From CAZTZL01 sp964537715 (GTDB taxonomy: Bacteria > Zhuqueibacterota > QNDG01 > DSAB01), in assembly GCA_964537715.1 (NCBI GenBank), contig CAZIAH010000006.1:1-64000 (forward strand): a DNA stretch of 64,000 nucleotides, given 5' to 3'. Shown in pieces: positions 42,362 through 52,300 of this stretch (positions are counted from its first letter, which is position 1; each line of letters begins with the position of its first letter). Under the pieces are notes generated by a model that was not told where the DNA came from, ran no database searches, and saw only the letters and a program-made list of their open reading frames with translations. A program made the position numbers and the translations under genes.

Positions 42362-43375
42362 ATGGCGTTCAAATCTAGGAAATGGCACTTTTTACGATCC
42401 CGGTTATTGTATCATTCAATTTTTTGGGGATTCATTTTTCTCTTTGTTTTCTTCGCTTCTCGTGCTGCATCGGCGACATGGAACTTTTCTTTTACACTGG
42501 CTTTGAGTCTGGTCATTTTTATGCCAATTCCGGTATATCTGCATTTTTTCTTTCTTGAACGTTTTTTCAATCAAAAACGATATTTCTTTTATTCAGTATC
42601 GGTTGTGGGAATTATCACCGGTTTTGCTCCTCTTTTTACGTTGTATTTTTCCAGTGTTTTCGGAACCAAAAACAATGTCGTTCAATGGATGACGGATCTT
42701 TTTTTTGCTCTTCTTGTCACGACTGCGATTAAATTTGTAAAACACGGTTTTGAACAGAGACTATTGGTTGATAAGATCAAGGCCAAACAGCTTCAGACAG
42801 AACTGGGTCTTCTGAAATCCCAGATCAATCCCCATTTTCTGTTCAATACGTTGAATAATCTCTATTCCATGGCTTTGGAACATCAAGATCAGAACATGGC
42901 AGACAGCATTTCCCGTTTATCCCGGTTGATGCGCTATACCATCCATGAAAGCAATCAGGAAGCCATCGGGTTGGAAAAAGAAATTCAGCAGATACAATCG
43001 TATATCGATCTCCAAAAACTTCGTTTTACTGAGGAAGATAATATTCATGTGCATTTCATAATCCAGGGAAATAGAAAAGGGAAAACAATCCCTCCCATGC
43101 TGCTCATTCCTTTTGTGGAAAATGCATTCAAGCACGGTATCAGCACCCAATTTCCCTCCACAATCGATATCCGTTTGAATGTGCAGGATGAGAGTCTGCA
43201 ATTTGAAGTCGAAAACACATTGCATTCGATGAATCCCGATAAAAAAAATGAGGAGTCTGGTCTGGGATTAACCAACATTCAAAGAAGATTGGATCTTCTC
43301 TATCCCAAAACGCATGCATTGCACATTTCGAAGGATACGGATCGATTCAAGATAAGATTGCAGATACCATTGTGA
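42362..43375 (+). CDS. LytS-type sensor histidine kinase
   Basis: A 337-residue membrane kinase of the His_kinase (PF06580) family. Four hydrophobic segments lie in residues 18-125 (for example IFWGFIFLFVFFA and FTLALSLVIFMPIPVYL). H158 lies in KSQINPHFLFNTLNNLYSMA, the hallmark phosphorylation motif, and the ATP-binding part has the N box PFVENAFKHGI and a GLGLTNIQRRLDLLY G box. The response regulator gene starts 7 nt after it, so the two form one two-component system. No extra sensory domain exists beyond the membrane part. The targets are unknown; LytS/LytT pairs often govern cell-wall, sugar-uptake or exopolysaccharide genes. Confidence 0.93.
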   Translation: MAFKSRKWHFLRSRLLYHSIFWGFIFLFVFFASRAASATWNFSFTLALSLVIFMPIPVYLHFFFLERFFNQKRYFFYSVSVVGIITGFAPLFTLYFSSVFGTKNNVVQWMTDLFFALLVTTAIKFVKHGFEQRLLVDKIKAKQLQTELGLLKSQINPHFLFNTLNNLYSMALEHQDQNMADSISRLSRLMRYTIHESNQEAIGLEKEIQQIQSYIDLQKLRFTEEDNIHVHFIIQGNRKGKTIPPMLLIPFVENAFKHGISTQFPSTIDIRLNVQDESLQFEVENTLHSMNPDKKNEESGLGLTNIQRRLDLLYPKTHALHISKDTDRFKIRLQIPL

Positions 43376-43382
43376 GGGGCTT

Positions 43383-44105
43383 ATGAAACTGAAATGCGTG
43401 GTTATTGACGATGAACCCAGAGCGATCCATGTTGTGGAAACACACATTCAAAAAATTCCGTTTCTTGAGATTGCTGCGGTTTTCAGAAACGGATTGGAGG
43501 CATTGGAATTTCTTCAGGATCATCAGGTCGATCTTCTCTTTCTTGATATCAACATGCCTGATCTGTCGGGGATCCAGTTTATGAACTCACTCACCCGACC
43601 GCCCATGGTCATCTTTACAACTGCGTATTCGGAATTTGCACTGGAAAGTTATGAATATAATGCCGTGGATTTTCTCCTGAAACCCATTGAATTTGAGAGG
43701 TTCCTCAAAGCCGCCAACAAAGCCATGGCTAAAATGCAAACACTGTCCAAACCACAACAGAATTTATCGAATGGTTCTTCTGTAAGAAAAGGGATGCAGG
43801 ACACGCTGTTTATAAAAAGCGGTCAGGAAACCTATCAGTTGAAAATAAACGACATCCTCTATGTGGAAAGCGCGGGGAACTATGTGAATTTTGTGACCAG
43901 GGATGATCAAATCATGACCTTAATGACAATGCATGAAGTGCTGGAAATTTTGCCCGAACACTTCTTTTTCCGGGTTCATCGGTCTTATATCATTGCCAGG
44001 AAATACATTGATAAAATTGAAAGACATCAGGTCCATATTGGAAACAAAAAAGTACCCATAGGAAGTATCTATCGGAATAGTTTTTTAAAGGAGATCAAGG
44101 AGTAA
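43383..44105 (+). CDS. LytTR-family response regulator
   Basis: A 240-residue regulator with an N-terminal receiver (1-120) whose phospho-acceptor is D55 in LLFLDINMPDLSG, and a C-terminal LytTR DNA-binding domain (about 142-238; FIKSGQETYQLKINDILYVESAGNYVNFV, FFRVHRSYIIARKYIDKIE). It should be phosphorylated by the kinase encoded just upstream. LytTR proteins bind paired direct repeats; I could not identify a site nearby. Confidence 0.94.
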   Translation: MKLKCVVIDDEPRAIHVVETHIQKIPFLEIAAVFRNGLEALEFLQDHQVDLLFLDINMPDLSGIQFMNSLTRPPMVIFTTAYSEFALESYEYNAVDFLLKPIEFERFLKAANKAMAKMQTLSKPQQNLSNGSSVRKGMQDTLFIKSGQETYQLKINDILYVESAGNYVNFVTRDDQIMTLMTMHEVLEILPEHFFFRVHRSYIIARKYIDKIERHQVHIGNKKVPIGSIYRNSFLKEIKE

Positions 44106-44588
44106 ATAACTTGTCCAACAGAGGCTGAGCCGCAGCCTGATATAAAATAACCTGCCCAGAATTTAATCCCTGCGACTGTATCAAAAGTCCATTTCATGTC
44201 ATTGCGAGGAGTCCCGATTATTCATTATATTTTTTCATTGCTGTCCCAAATGGGAAATCACAATTTTCTGAATATGTTGAAGACCAAAAGGTCGTAGGTG
44301 GATTCCCGCTTAAAGATTGCGGGAATGACAGGGGGGGTGTCATTCCCCGCGTCAAGCACGGGACAGGCTCTGAAATTTTTAATCAGGAATCCAGGGTGGT
44401 GGAACAATAACCTCATTTCAGAAATATCAGAGTATCAATTCTCTCCCAAAATAAAGCTTGTAGGGTGCGCTTTGGCGCACCGTCCTCTTAGAATTAAAAC
44501 CAACAGAGCCACAACAACAAACCCTTGAAATCCGCTTGCCGTTTGCTTATATTCTTCTGATTCTGTACGATCATAACCCGGACCATTG
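44106..44588. other. Intergenic region with dispersed repeats
   Basis: 483 nt without a convincing gene. It holds the repeat TGTATCAAAAGTCC...TGTCATTGCGAGGAGTCCCG (44175-44215), which resembles 5118-5228. At 44302-44326 is a hairpin TTCCCGC/GCGGGAA with GATTGCGGGAATGACA. At 44464-44481 is a 7-bp stem GGTGCGC/GCGCACC, similar to the one after the polymerase gene. Together they look like repeat-rich border DNA at the edge of a GC-rich insert. Confidence 0.5.
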
Positions 44589-45812
44589 ATGCAAACGAGT
44601 CCCAAAATTCTCCGTTGGCTCTTCATGGACCTCAACTCCTACTTTGCCTCCATCGAGCAGGAGCTGCGCCCGGAACTCCGGGCCAAACCCGTGGGTGTCG
44701 TGCCGATTATGGCCGACACCACCTGCTGCATCGCCGCCAGTTACGAAGCCAAGGCCTTCGGTGTCAAGACCGGCACCCTGGTCTCCGAAGCACGTAAGCT
44801 GTGCCCGAATATTCAATTCGTCGAGGCGCGCCACCAGGTGTACGTGGAATACCATCACAAAATCGTGCAGGCCATGGAATCCTGCCTGCCCGTGTCCGTG
44901 GTCATGTCCATCGACGAGATGGCCTTCCGCCTTATCGGAGAGGAGCGCACCGTAGAAAACGCCGTCGAAATCGCCCGCCGCATGAAACGCGCCTTGCGCG
45001 AACAAGTGGGCAGCACCCTGCGATGTTCCGTCGGCGTGGCGCCCAACCGCTTCCTTGCCAAAGTCGGCGGCGGCATGCAGAAACCCGACGGTCTCGTCGT
45101 CATCAAGCCCTCGAATCTGCCGGACATCCTTTTCTCCTTGGACCTGCAGGACCTGCCGGGTATCGGTCGCCGCATGCACAAACGGCTTCTGAAACACGGC
45201 ATTGAAACCACCCAACAGCTCTGCGCCCTCCCAAAGCAGGAGATGCGGCAAATCTGGAACGGCGTTGTTGGGGAACGCTTCTGGCACTGGCTCCGCGGTG
45301 ATGACCTCATCGAAACACCCGCGCAGCAGAGGCGCACCGTCAGCCACTCCCATGTTCTGCCCCCGGAACTCAGAACCGAGGAAGGCGCCCGCGCCGTTGC
45401 CCAGAAACTGGTGCACAAGGCTGGCACTCGTCTGCGCAAGATGGGTTACTGGGCCGGCGGTTTTTCCGTCTATGTGAGAATTGGTTACGAATCGGCTTGG
45501 TCCGAGAAGATCCGCCTTGTGGAGTGCCAGGACACCCTCACCCTGTTAGAGGCTCTGCATGCCCTGTGGAAGCGATACCCGTCCACGTTGAAAAAGCCCT
45601 TGGGCATCGGCATCTGTTTGTACGATCTCGTGCCCGAGGATGTGCACACCCTGGGTCTGTTCGAGGATGTCAAGCGCACCCGCCTCGCCTCAGCCATTGA
45701 TCAGATCAACGCCAAGTACGGCACCGACACGGTCTACTTCGGCGGCATCCATGATGTCAAAAGCGCCGCGCCCACCCGCATCGCCTTCACCAGCATTCCC
45801 GATTATTTTTAA
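44589..45812 (+). CDS. Y-family (DinB-like) DNA polymerase
   Basis: A 407-residue translesion polymerase homologue. D14 in LFMDLNSYFASIE and D109-E110 in MSIDEMAF form the two-metal centre. The palm region also has RCSVGVAPNRFLAKVGGGMQKPDGLV, followed by an HhH region LQDLPGIGRRMHKRLLKHGI and a little-finger domain to about 345. The C-terminus ends APTRIAFTSIPDYF. Base composition is clearly more GC-rich than either flank (many GCC and CGC codons), a strong hint of horizontal gain. ATG at 44589 has no strong Shine-Dalgarno. No imuA, lexA or dnaE2 gene is next to it. Whether it is LexA-controlled cannot be seen here. Confidence 0.9.
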   Translation: MQTSPKILRWLFMDLNSYFASIEQELRPELRAKPVGVVPIMADTTCCIAASYEAKAFGVKTGTLVSEARKLCPNIQFVEARHQVYVEYHHKIVQAMESCLPVSVVMSIDEMAFRLIGEERTVENAVEIARRMKRALREQVGSTLRCSVGVAPNRFLAKVGGGMQKPDGLVVIKPSNLPDILFSLDLQDLPGIGRRMHKRLLKHGIETTQQLCALPKQEMRQIWNGVVGERFWHWLRGDDLIETPAQQRRTVSHSHVLPPELRTEEGARAVAQKLVHKAGTRLRKMGYWAGGFSVYVRIGYESAWSEKIRLVECQDTLTLLEALHALWKRYPSTLKKPLGIGICLYDLVPEDVHTLGLFEDVKRTRLASAIDQINAKYGTDTVYFGGIHDVKSAAPTRIAFTSIPDYF

Positions 45813-45826
45813 CCCGTAGTTCGGAG

Positions 45827-45850
45827 GGCGTGCACTGGCGCACCTTTTTT
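45827..45850 (+). terminator. Terminator of the polymerase gene
   Basis: GGCGTGC, loop ACTG, GCGCACC (45827-45844), then TTTTTT. The stem has one mismatch and one wobble pair. It resembles the perfect hairpin at 44464-44481 on the other side of the gene. Confidence 0.65.
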
Positions 45851-46247
45851 ATTCCCAACTTCCCCAGAATAAAGTGGATTTTCGCAAATCGAATTTTTAT
45901 ATTGGTTGTTGATTATCACTCCTTCAGCATGATACGACATTTCTTACAGGTAACTTTCCGGAATCAGAATTTAGAAATTAGAATGGGAAAATAGATATAT
46001 TTAGAGTAAAATATAAAACCGAATAGCAACTGGTTATACTGTATGATGATAAGTACTGCTATCATAAAAATAAACATATTATAAAGGGTATAAGTCTCGT
46101 GATATGAAATATCTATGAAGTCGAATAGATTTAAAAGTATGAAATTGTTTCATAACCGGGACCTATAATCCTCTTTCTTACATAAGCAAGTAAGAAATAT
46201 AAGAAGTTTTTAAGCAAGATTTAAATCAAAACTTAATGGAGATAGCT
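45851..46247. other. AT-rich leader region of the SBBP-repeat gene
   Basis: About 400 nt without a gene, very AT-rich, with several TATA-like motifs. GGAG 6 nt before ATG 46248 sets the next start. I see no known riboswitch and cannot choose a promoter. Confidence 0.4.
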
Positions 46248-49208
46248 ATGAAAGTATTGAATATTTTCTTTTTTAATATGTTCTTTATTTTAGTCTTATA
46301 TGGTGTCACTTATTCACAAAGTCCATCAGATAGTGTCGAAGTCGCCTGGATTAACCATTATTCATCAGGTCTTTTGCCTGCTGAAGATGAAGCTACTGAC
46401 ATGGCAGTTGATGGTTTTGGCAACGTATTTGTGACAGGTTCCAGTTCAAATTTACCACATGGGCTTGATTATCTTACTATTAAATATGATCCTACTGGGC
46501 ATGAGGAATGGACAGTTCACTTTAATGCGGAAGGGAATGGAGATGACATACCTAGATCCGTCTCTGTAGATCAAACCAGTAACGTCTATGTTACAGGTCG
46601 ATGTTTTGGAGCAAGTAAATCTTATGATTTTGCAACTGTAAAATATAATTCAAGTGGAGTGCAACAATGGGTTGTCTATTATAATGGACCAAATAATTCA
46701 GATGATTATGCAGAAGATATGGTTATCGATAATTTTGGAAACATTTATGTAACAGGAACTAGCAATGGTGATTTGACAACAATCAAGTACAGTTCAGATG
46801 GAATTCAACAATGGATAGCCCGCTATGATGGACCAGCTAATTCAGATGATGAAGCTAGAGATATCGCACTTGACGATTCAGGATATGTTTATATAACAGG
46901 CATAGAAGTGGGTCAAATTACGAGCTTTGGAAATTTGGATTTTGATTACATAACAATTAAATATAACTCATCAGGGACCGAGCAATGGACTGCTCACTAT
47001 AATTCAGGGTCGTATGATGATTCTGCAACTTCTCTCGCAGTTGATGGCTCTGGGAATGTTTATGTCACCGGGCAAGCAAAAGATGACTATACAACAGTGA
47101 AATACGATCAATATGGAATGGAAGAATGGGTAGTACAATATGATGAAGGATATAATGACGGGGCAAGGTCTATCACAATCGATGCTATTGGAAATATTTA
47201 TGTAACCGGAGCTAGCCAGGACAGTACTGGGAGATTTGAATATCATTTCGTTACGATTAGTTATTATTCTTCTGGAGAAGAACGATGGATTGCTCGCTAT
47301 AGTGGTCCTGAATCAGGAAGTGTAGATGGGGCAAATTGTATTACCGTTGATACTTATGGAAATGTATATGTAACTGGTTATAGTGATGGGATAAAAGATG
47401 GGATAGGTTCTTCTGATTATACTACAATTAAATATGACTATTATGGAAATAAACAATGGGTTAAAATATATAATGGTCCAGGAAATACTTTAGATCATTC
47501 AATATCTCTTACTATTGATTCAAATGGAAATGTATATATAACAGGTTATAGCTATGGTATAGATACAGATTCAGATTACGCAACTATTAAATACAGTTCT
47601 TCAGGAGTAGAAGAATGGGTTTCAAGATATAACGGTATGACAAATAGTAATGACCGAGCAACTGATATAGCATTGGATAGTCAAGGAAACATTTATGTTA
47701 TTGGTGAAAGTCGTAGAGAGTCTTATAATAATAACTTTATTATAGTTAAATACAATTCATTAGGAGGTCAAGAGTGGGTTGCCAAATATGAATGTGCTTA
47801 TTCGGGCACACCAACTGGATTTGTTGTAGATAATTATGGAAATGTTTATGTAACAGGATGGGAAGATACGCCTGGTGATCAGGGACATGATTATGTTACG
47901 ATTAAATATAATTCTTCTGGTGAACAGCAATGGGTAAAAATGTACAATGGATCTGGAAATGATAATGATAATGCATTTGATATTGGTGTTGATAACTTAG
48001 GAAATGTTTATGTAACAGGAACAAGTGCAGGTTCTTGGACTGGTGAGGATTATGTTACAATAAAATATAACAGTGATGGTATTCAACAATGGGTTGCTCG
48101 TTTTGATGGAGGTTGGAGAGGATCCAAATATATGGGAGACAATGCACACGCCCTTTTTGTTGATTCTCTTGGGTATATTTATGTCACTGGGAGCAGTCGG
48201 CTTGATGAAACGTTGGAAGATTGTGTTACCATCAAATATACTCCTTCTGGGGATACACTTTGGACTGCTCGTTATAAAGGGATTCAAGATAAGAGTTATG
48301 ATTATGGAAGGGATATAGCTGTGGATGATCAAGGTAACGTGTTTGTTACAGGATCAAGTAATAATATTATTTCGGAGAAATTTGTAACTATTAAATATAA
48401 TTCATCTGGAGGTCAAGAGTGGGTTGCTCTATGTGATAGTATTGACCAAAGTTATCCAACTTCACTTATTATTGATAATTCCGGCTATGTTTATGTGACA
48501 GGATATGGAGTTCCGCTTGGTTCTACAACATTTGACTTTATTACGATTAAATATGATACTTCTGGGATTACTGAATGGGTCGCATGTTACGATAGACCAG
48601 ATAATTCTGATGACCAAGCACCAGATATGGTAATTGACGATTTCGGAAATGTTTATGTAGCAGGAGAAAGTAACTTAGAACCGTTTCCTGACTCCAATTG
48701 GGATTGCACAACAATCAAATACAACTCTAGTGGAGTGAAAAAATGGGTGGCCAGTTATAATGGCCCAGGAAATACTGATGACGGGGTTGGCGGTATTGCT
48801 ATCGATAAGTCAGGGAATGTTTATGTAGCAGGTTCAAGTAGCGGTGAGAATTGGAGTATCATTACAGTGATTAAATATATTCAGATTTATTCCCATGTTC
48901 AGTACAGTAACTTACAAAGTCCATCACAATATAAATTAACTCAGAATTATCCTAATCCCTTTAACTCAATCACAACCTTAGAATATCACGTACCTAATGT
49001 CAATCATGTGATATTAAAAGTTTATAATACATTAGGTCAGGAAACCATGACCTTAGTGGATGAGACTAAGGAGGCTGGATATTATAAAGTCTTATGGGAT
49101 GCAACTGATAAAACATCAGGAGTTTATTTTTTAAGATTACAAACATTTGATGTATCAAAAAAACAGGAATCCTACTCTGAGATACGTAAAGTAATTTTGT
49201 TAAAGTAA
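46248..49208 (+). CDS. Giant secreted SBBP-repeat beta-propeller protein with sorting domain
   Basis: A 986-residue exported protein. Signal peptide MKVLNIFFFNMFFILVLYGVTYS. About 16 SBBP repeats (residues about 30-890) each have the form D-x-GNVYVTGxS ... DYxTIKYNSSGxxQWVAxY, forming propeller blades. A sorting domain (about 895-986) has LTQNYPNPFNS, KVYNTLGQE and ends IRKVILLK. ATG 46248 has GGAG 6 nt upstream; an earlier ATG at 46236 contains that site. The gene is markedly AT-rich, as is the next. The proteins may bind surfaces or glycans, but SBBP function is unknown. No enzyme domain is visible. Confidence 0.9.
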   Translation: MKVLNIFFFNMFFILVLYGVTYSQSPSDSVEVAWINHYSSGLLPAEDEATDMAVDGFGNVFVTGSSSNLPHGLDYLTIKYDPTGHEEWTVHFNAEGNGDDIPRSVSVDQTSNVYVTGRCFGASKSYDFATVKYNSSGVQQWVVYYNGPNNSDDYAEDMVIDNFGNIYVTGTSNGDLTTIKYSSDGIQQWIARYDGPANSDDEARDIALDDSGYVYITGIEVGQITSFGNLDFDYITIKYNSSGTEQWTAHYNSGSYDDSATSLAVDGSGNVYVTGQAKDDYTTVKYDQYGMEEWVVQYDEGYNDGARSITIDAIGNIYVTGASQDSTGRFEYHFVTISYYSSGEERWIARYSGPESGSVDGANCITVDTYGNVYVTGYSDGIKDGIGSSDYTTIKYDYYGNKQWVKIYNGPGNTLDHSISLTIDSNGNVYITGYSYGIDTDSDYATIKYSSSGVEEWVSRYNGMTNSNDRATDIALDSQGNIYVIGESRRESYNNNFIIVKYNSLGGQEWVAKYECAYSGTPTGFVVDNYGNVYVTGWEDTPGDQGHDYVTIKYNSSGEQQWVKMYNGSGNDNDNAFDIGVDNLGNVYVTGTSAGSWTGEDYVTIKYNSDGIQQWVARFDGGWRGSKYMGDNAHALFVDSLGYIYVTGSSRLDETLEDCVTIKYTPSGDTLWTARYKGIQDKSYDYGRDIAVDDQGNVFVTGSSNNIISEKFVTIKYNSSGGQEWVALCDSIDQSYPTSLIIDNSGYVYVTGYGVPLGSTTFDFITIKYDTSGITEWVACYDRPDNSDDQAPDMVIDDFGNVYVAGESNLEPFPDSNWDCTTIKYNSSGVKKWVASYNGPGNTDDGVGGIAIDKSGNVYVAGSSSGENWSIITVIKYIQIYSHVQYSNLQSPSQYKLTQNYPNPFNSITTLEYHVPNVNHVILKVYNTLGQETMTLVDETKEAGYYKVLWDATDKTSGVYFLRLQTFDVSKKQESYSEIRKVILLK

Positions 49209-49380
49209 AACTGTTATTACAAGGATTTTCTAATTACAGTCCTTAAACGGGATATAAGAAGGCAAAATCGAAGTCTTATGTCATGCCAAATGCGCTATTG
49301 GGGTTAGTACGAGAATAGATGAGATTTTCAATTTTATTAGGTTTATATATAACGTTTATTATTGAAGGAGGTGTCGAGCT

Positions 49381-52300
49381 ATGAAATTGCAAATGGGAAG
49401 TTTGAAAAAAGCGCTTTTGATCGTAATGATGTACTTTAGCCTATTATTCATTATAGAACAAGGATTTGCCCAACTCGCCGACTCCCCTTGGCCCATGTTT
49501 CGACACGATCTACAACACACAGGTTATAGTTCATATGAGGGACCAAAAATACCAGAACTTAAATGGAAATTCAATGTGGGCAGTATACTATCTTCCCCTT
49601 CTATTGGGGAAGATGGAACCATCTATGTTGGATTAGCCGATGGTGCTATCCATGCTATTCAACAAAATGGTGTAAGGAAGTTTGAATATGTCCCCGACAA
49701 TTTTGTTGTTGTCCATGAATGGGATTTAATTTCTTCACCAGCAATTGGGTCTGATGGTACGATTTATATAGGTTCTTTTGATGGTCATTTGTATGCTATT
49801 GACTCATACGGAATATTAAAATGGAAATTTAATACAGGATATACTGGAATGGGCGTTAGATCTTCACCAGTGATTGGATCAGATGGCACTATCTATATTG
49901 CATCATATTCTGGCTATATTTTTGCAGTTAATCCTAACGGTAGTCTAAAATGGAAATTTCAATGTGGAGCAACAGCATCTTCACCAGCAATTGGATCAGA
50001 TGGTGTAGTGTATGTAGGATCTGGTGATAAATTTCTTTATGCTATTAATCCAGATAGTTCATTAAAATGGAAATTTGAAACTAATGGCGGGATAATTTCA
50101 TCTCCAGCTATTGATTCTAATAACATTACATATGTAGGTTCAGATGATCACAATATCTACGCTATAAATCCAAATGGAACATTAAAATGGAAGTTCACAA
50201 CAAACGGTCCAGTTTATTCTTCTCCTGCTATAAGCTCATATGGGACAATTTTTGTAGGCTCAAATGATAAGAATCTTTATGCTATATCTCTAGATGGAAC
50301 CTTGAGATGGAAATTTGAAACTGGATGGTATGGCTATTTCAATAAATCGTCACCAGCAATAGATAAATCAGGAATTGTTTATATTTCCACTCAAGATAAT
50401 TATCTTTATGCCATTGATCCAGATGGATCTGAAAGATGGCGCTTTAAGACTGATGATGAAATCTATTCTTCCCCTGTAATCGGTCCTGATAATAAAGTTT
50501 ACATATGTTGCTCTGATGGTTATTTATACTCGATAAGACAAAATCCAGATGAAATACCTCCCTCGTCTATTTCTGATCTTTCGATAATCAATATATCCTC
50601 ATCTTCTATTTTACTCTCATGGACATCACCTGGTGATGATGGACATTTTGGTGCTGCTACTAAATATGATATCCGTTATTCTACTTACCAAATAACTCCA
50701 TCAAATTGGGAAACAGCAGATAAAGCACAAAATACTCCTTCTCCGCTTTATTCTAATCTTAACCAAACGTATAGATTAGAAGATCTTTCTTCAAACACTA
50801 CTTATTATGTAGGAATTAAAGCAGCGGATGAAGTGGACAATTGGTCTGAATTATCCAATTTGGTTTCAGCTACAACAATTGATACAATAGACATTGGAAA
50901 ATGGAATATTGTGACCGTGGATCACGGTATCTCTTTCAATTTAGCTTCTTTGGCTGTTGATAAAAATATCCCTTATATTGCTTATTACGGTGGAAGTAGT
51001 CTTTATTTTTCTAAATATAATGGAGATTCTTGGATTAGTGAGTTAATAGGGGCCGCAACCAACGTAAGTAACCTTACACTTGCTATAGATAATAACAACC
51101 AACCACATATTCTATATCGCTCAGGTAATAATTTAAAGTACACACTTTATAAGGGAACGTCCTGGCAGACTCAGAATGTTGATATAGAGGGAATTTTAGA
51201 TTTTTCATTTCCTTGTATTAATAATACTGAAAATCCATGCTTTTGTTATTATGATGCAAACAATAAATATTTGCAATATGCAAATTATGACGGTTATACT
51301 TGGCATTCTCAAATAGTAGATTCGGATGGAGACGTTGGAAAATCACCATCGCTTTTCTTAGATAAAGAAGACAAGCCTCATATTAGTTATTTTGATGCAA
51401 CGAATAAAAATATTAAGTATGCTTTTTATGATGGTTTATCGTGGATTCTTTCCGTTGTTGATACAAGTGAAGCTAAACCTTTTTCATCTCTTGTCGTGGA
51501 CAATAATGGAAAACCTCATATTGCTTATTGTACTTATACTGAAACTTGTGATTGGTACGATATGGGAATTTGTATTAATCAAGGCCCAGATATCCTTCAC
51601 TTAAAACATGCTTATTATAATTCCAGTGTGTGGGAAATTGAAGGAATAGAATCAACAGTAGGAAGTGATTTCTTTTTATCGTTAACTCCTGAAGGTTATC
51701 CTTTTATTGTTTTTCACCAAGGGGAAAGAGAATGTGTCGAATATGTTCCCTTTTTAGGTTGTATAAACACAGATGTTATATTGAAGTCAACAAATTATGC
51801 TGCTAAGCATGAACATTCATGGCTCAAAGGTGCAATTTCGGATCCATACCGACTTGGTTCATACATAATGGATTCGAATGGAAATATACATCATTGTTTT
51901 ATATCCGATGGCTCTGTAATATATGATCTTTATTTTGGATCTACTTGGCAAGACCCTCAAGTTGTAGAAGCTAAAAAACAAGTGGGGTTGTCTAATAGCC
52001 TTGTTTTGGATAAAAATGATCACCCTCATATTAGTTATTGGGACGAAGCTAATGGGAATTTGAAATATGCTTATTACAATGACATATTATGGAAGATTGA
52101 GACGATTGATTCAGCTGGAAATGTTGGAATTAACTCAGACATTGTATTGGATAATAATGAATGTCCTCATATTAGTTATCGTGATGTATCTAATGCAGAT
52201 TTGAAATATGCTTATTACGATGGTTCTGTATGGAGAGTTCAAAAAGTAGATTCACTTGGAAATGTTGGTACTGGTACATCTATCGTTTTAGATAATAATG

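Noticed and set aside
44571..45416. Long minus-strand frames opposite the Y-family polymerase
   Set aside because: GC-rich genes have few stops on the opposite strand; the plus-strand frame has all polymerase motifs.
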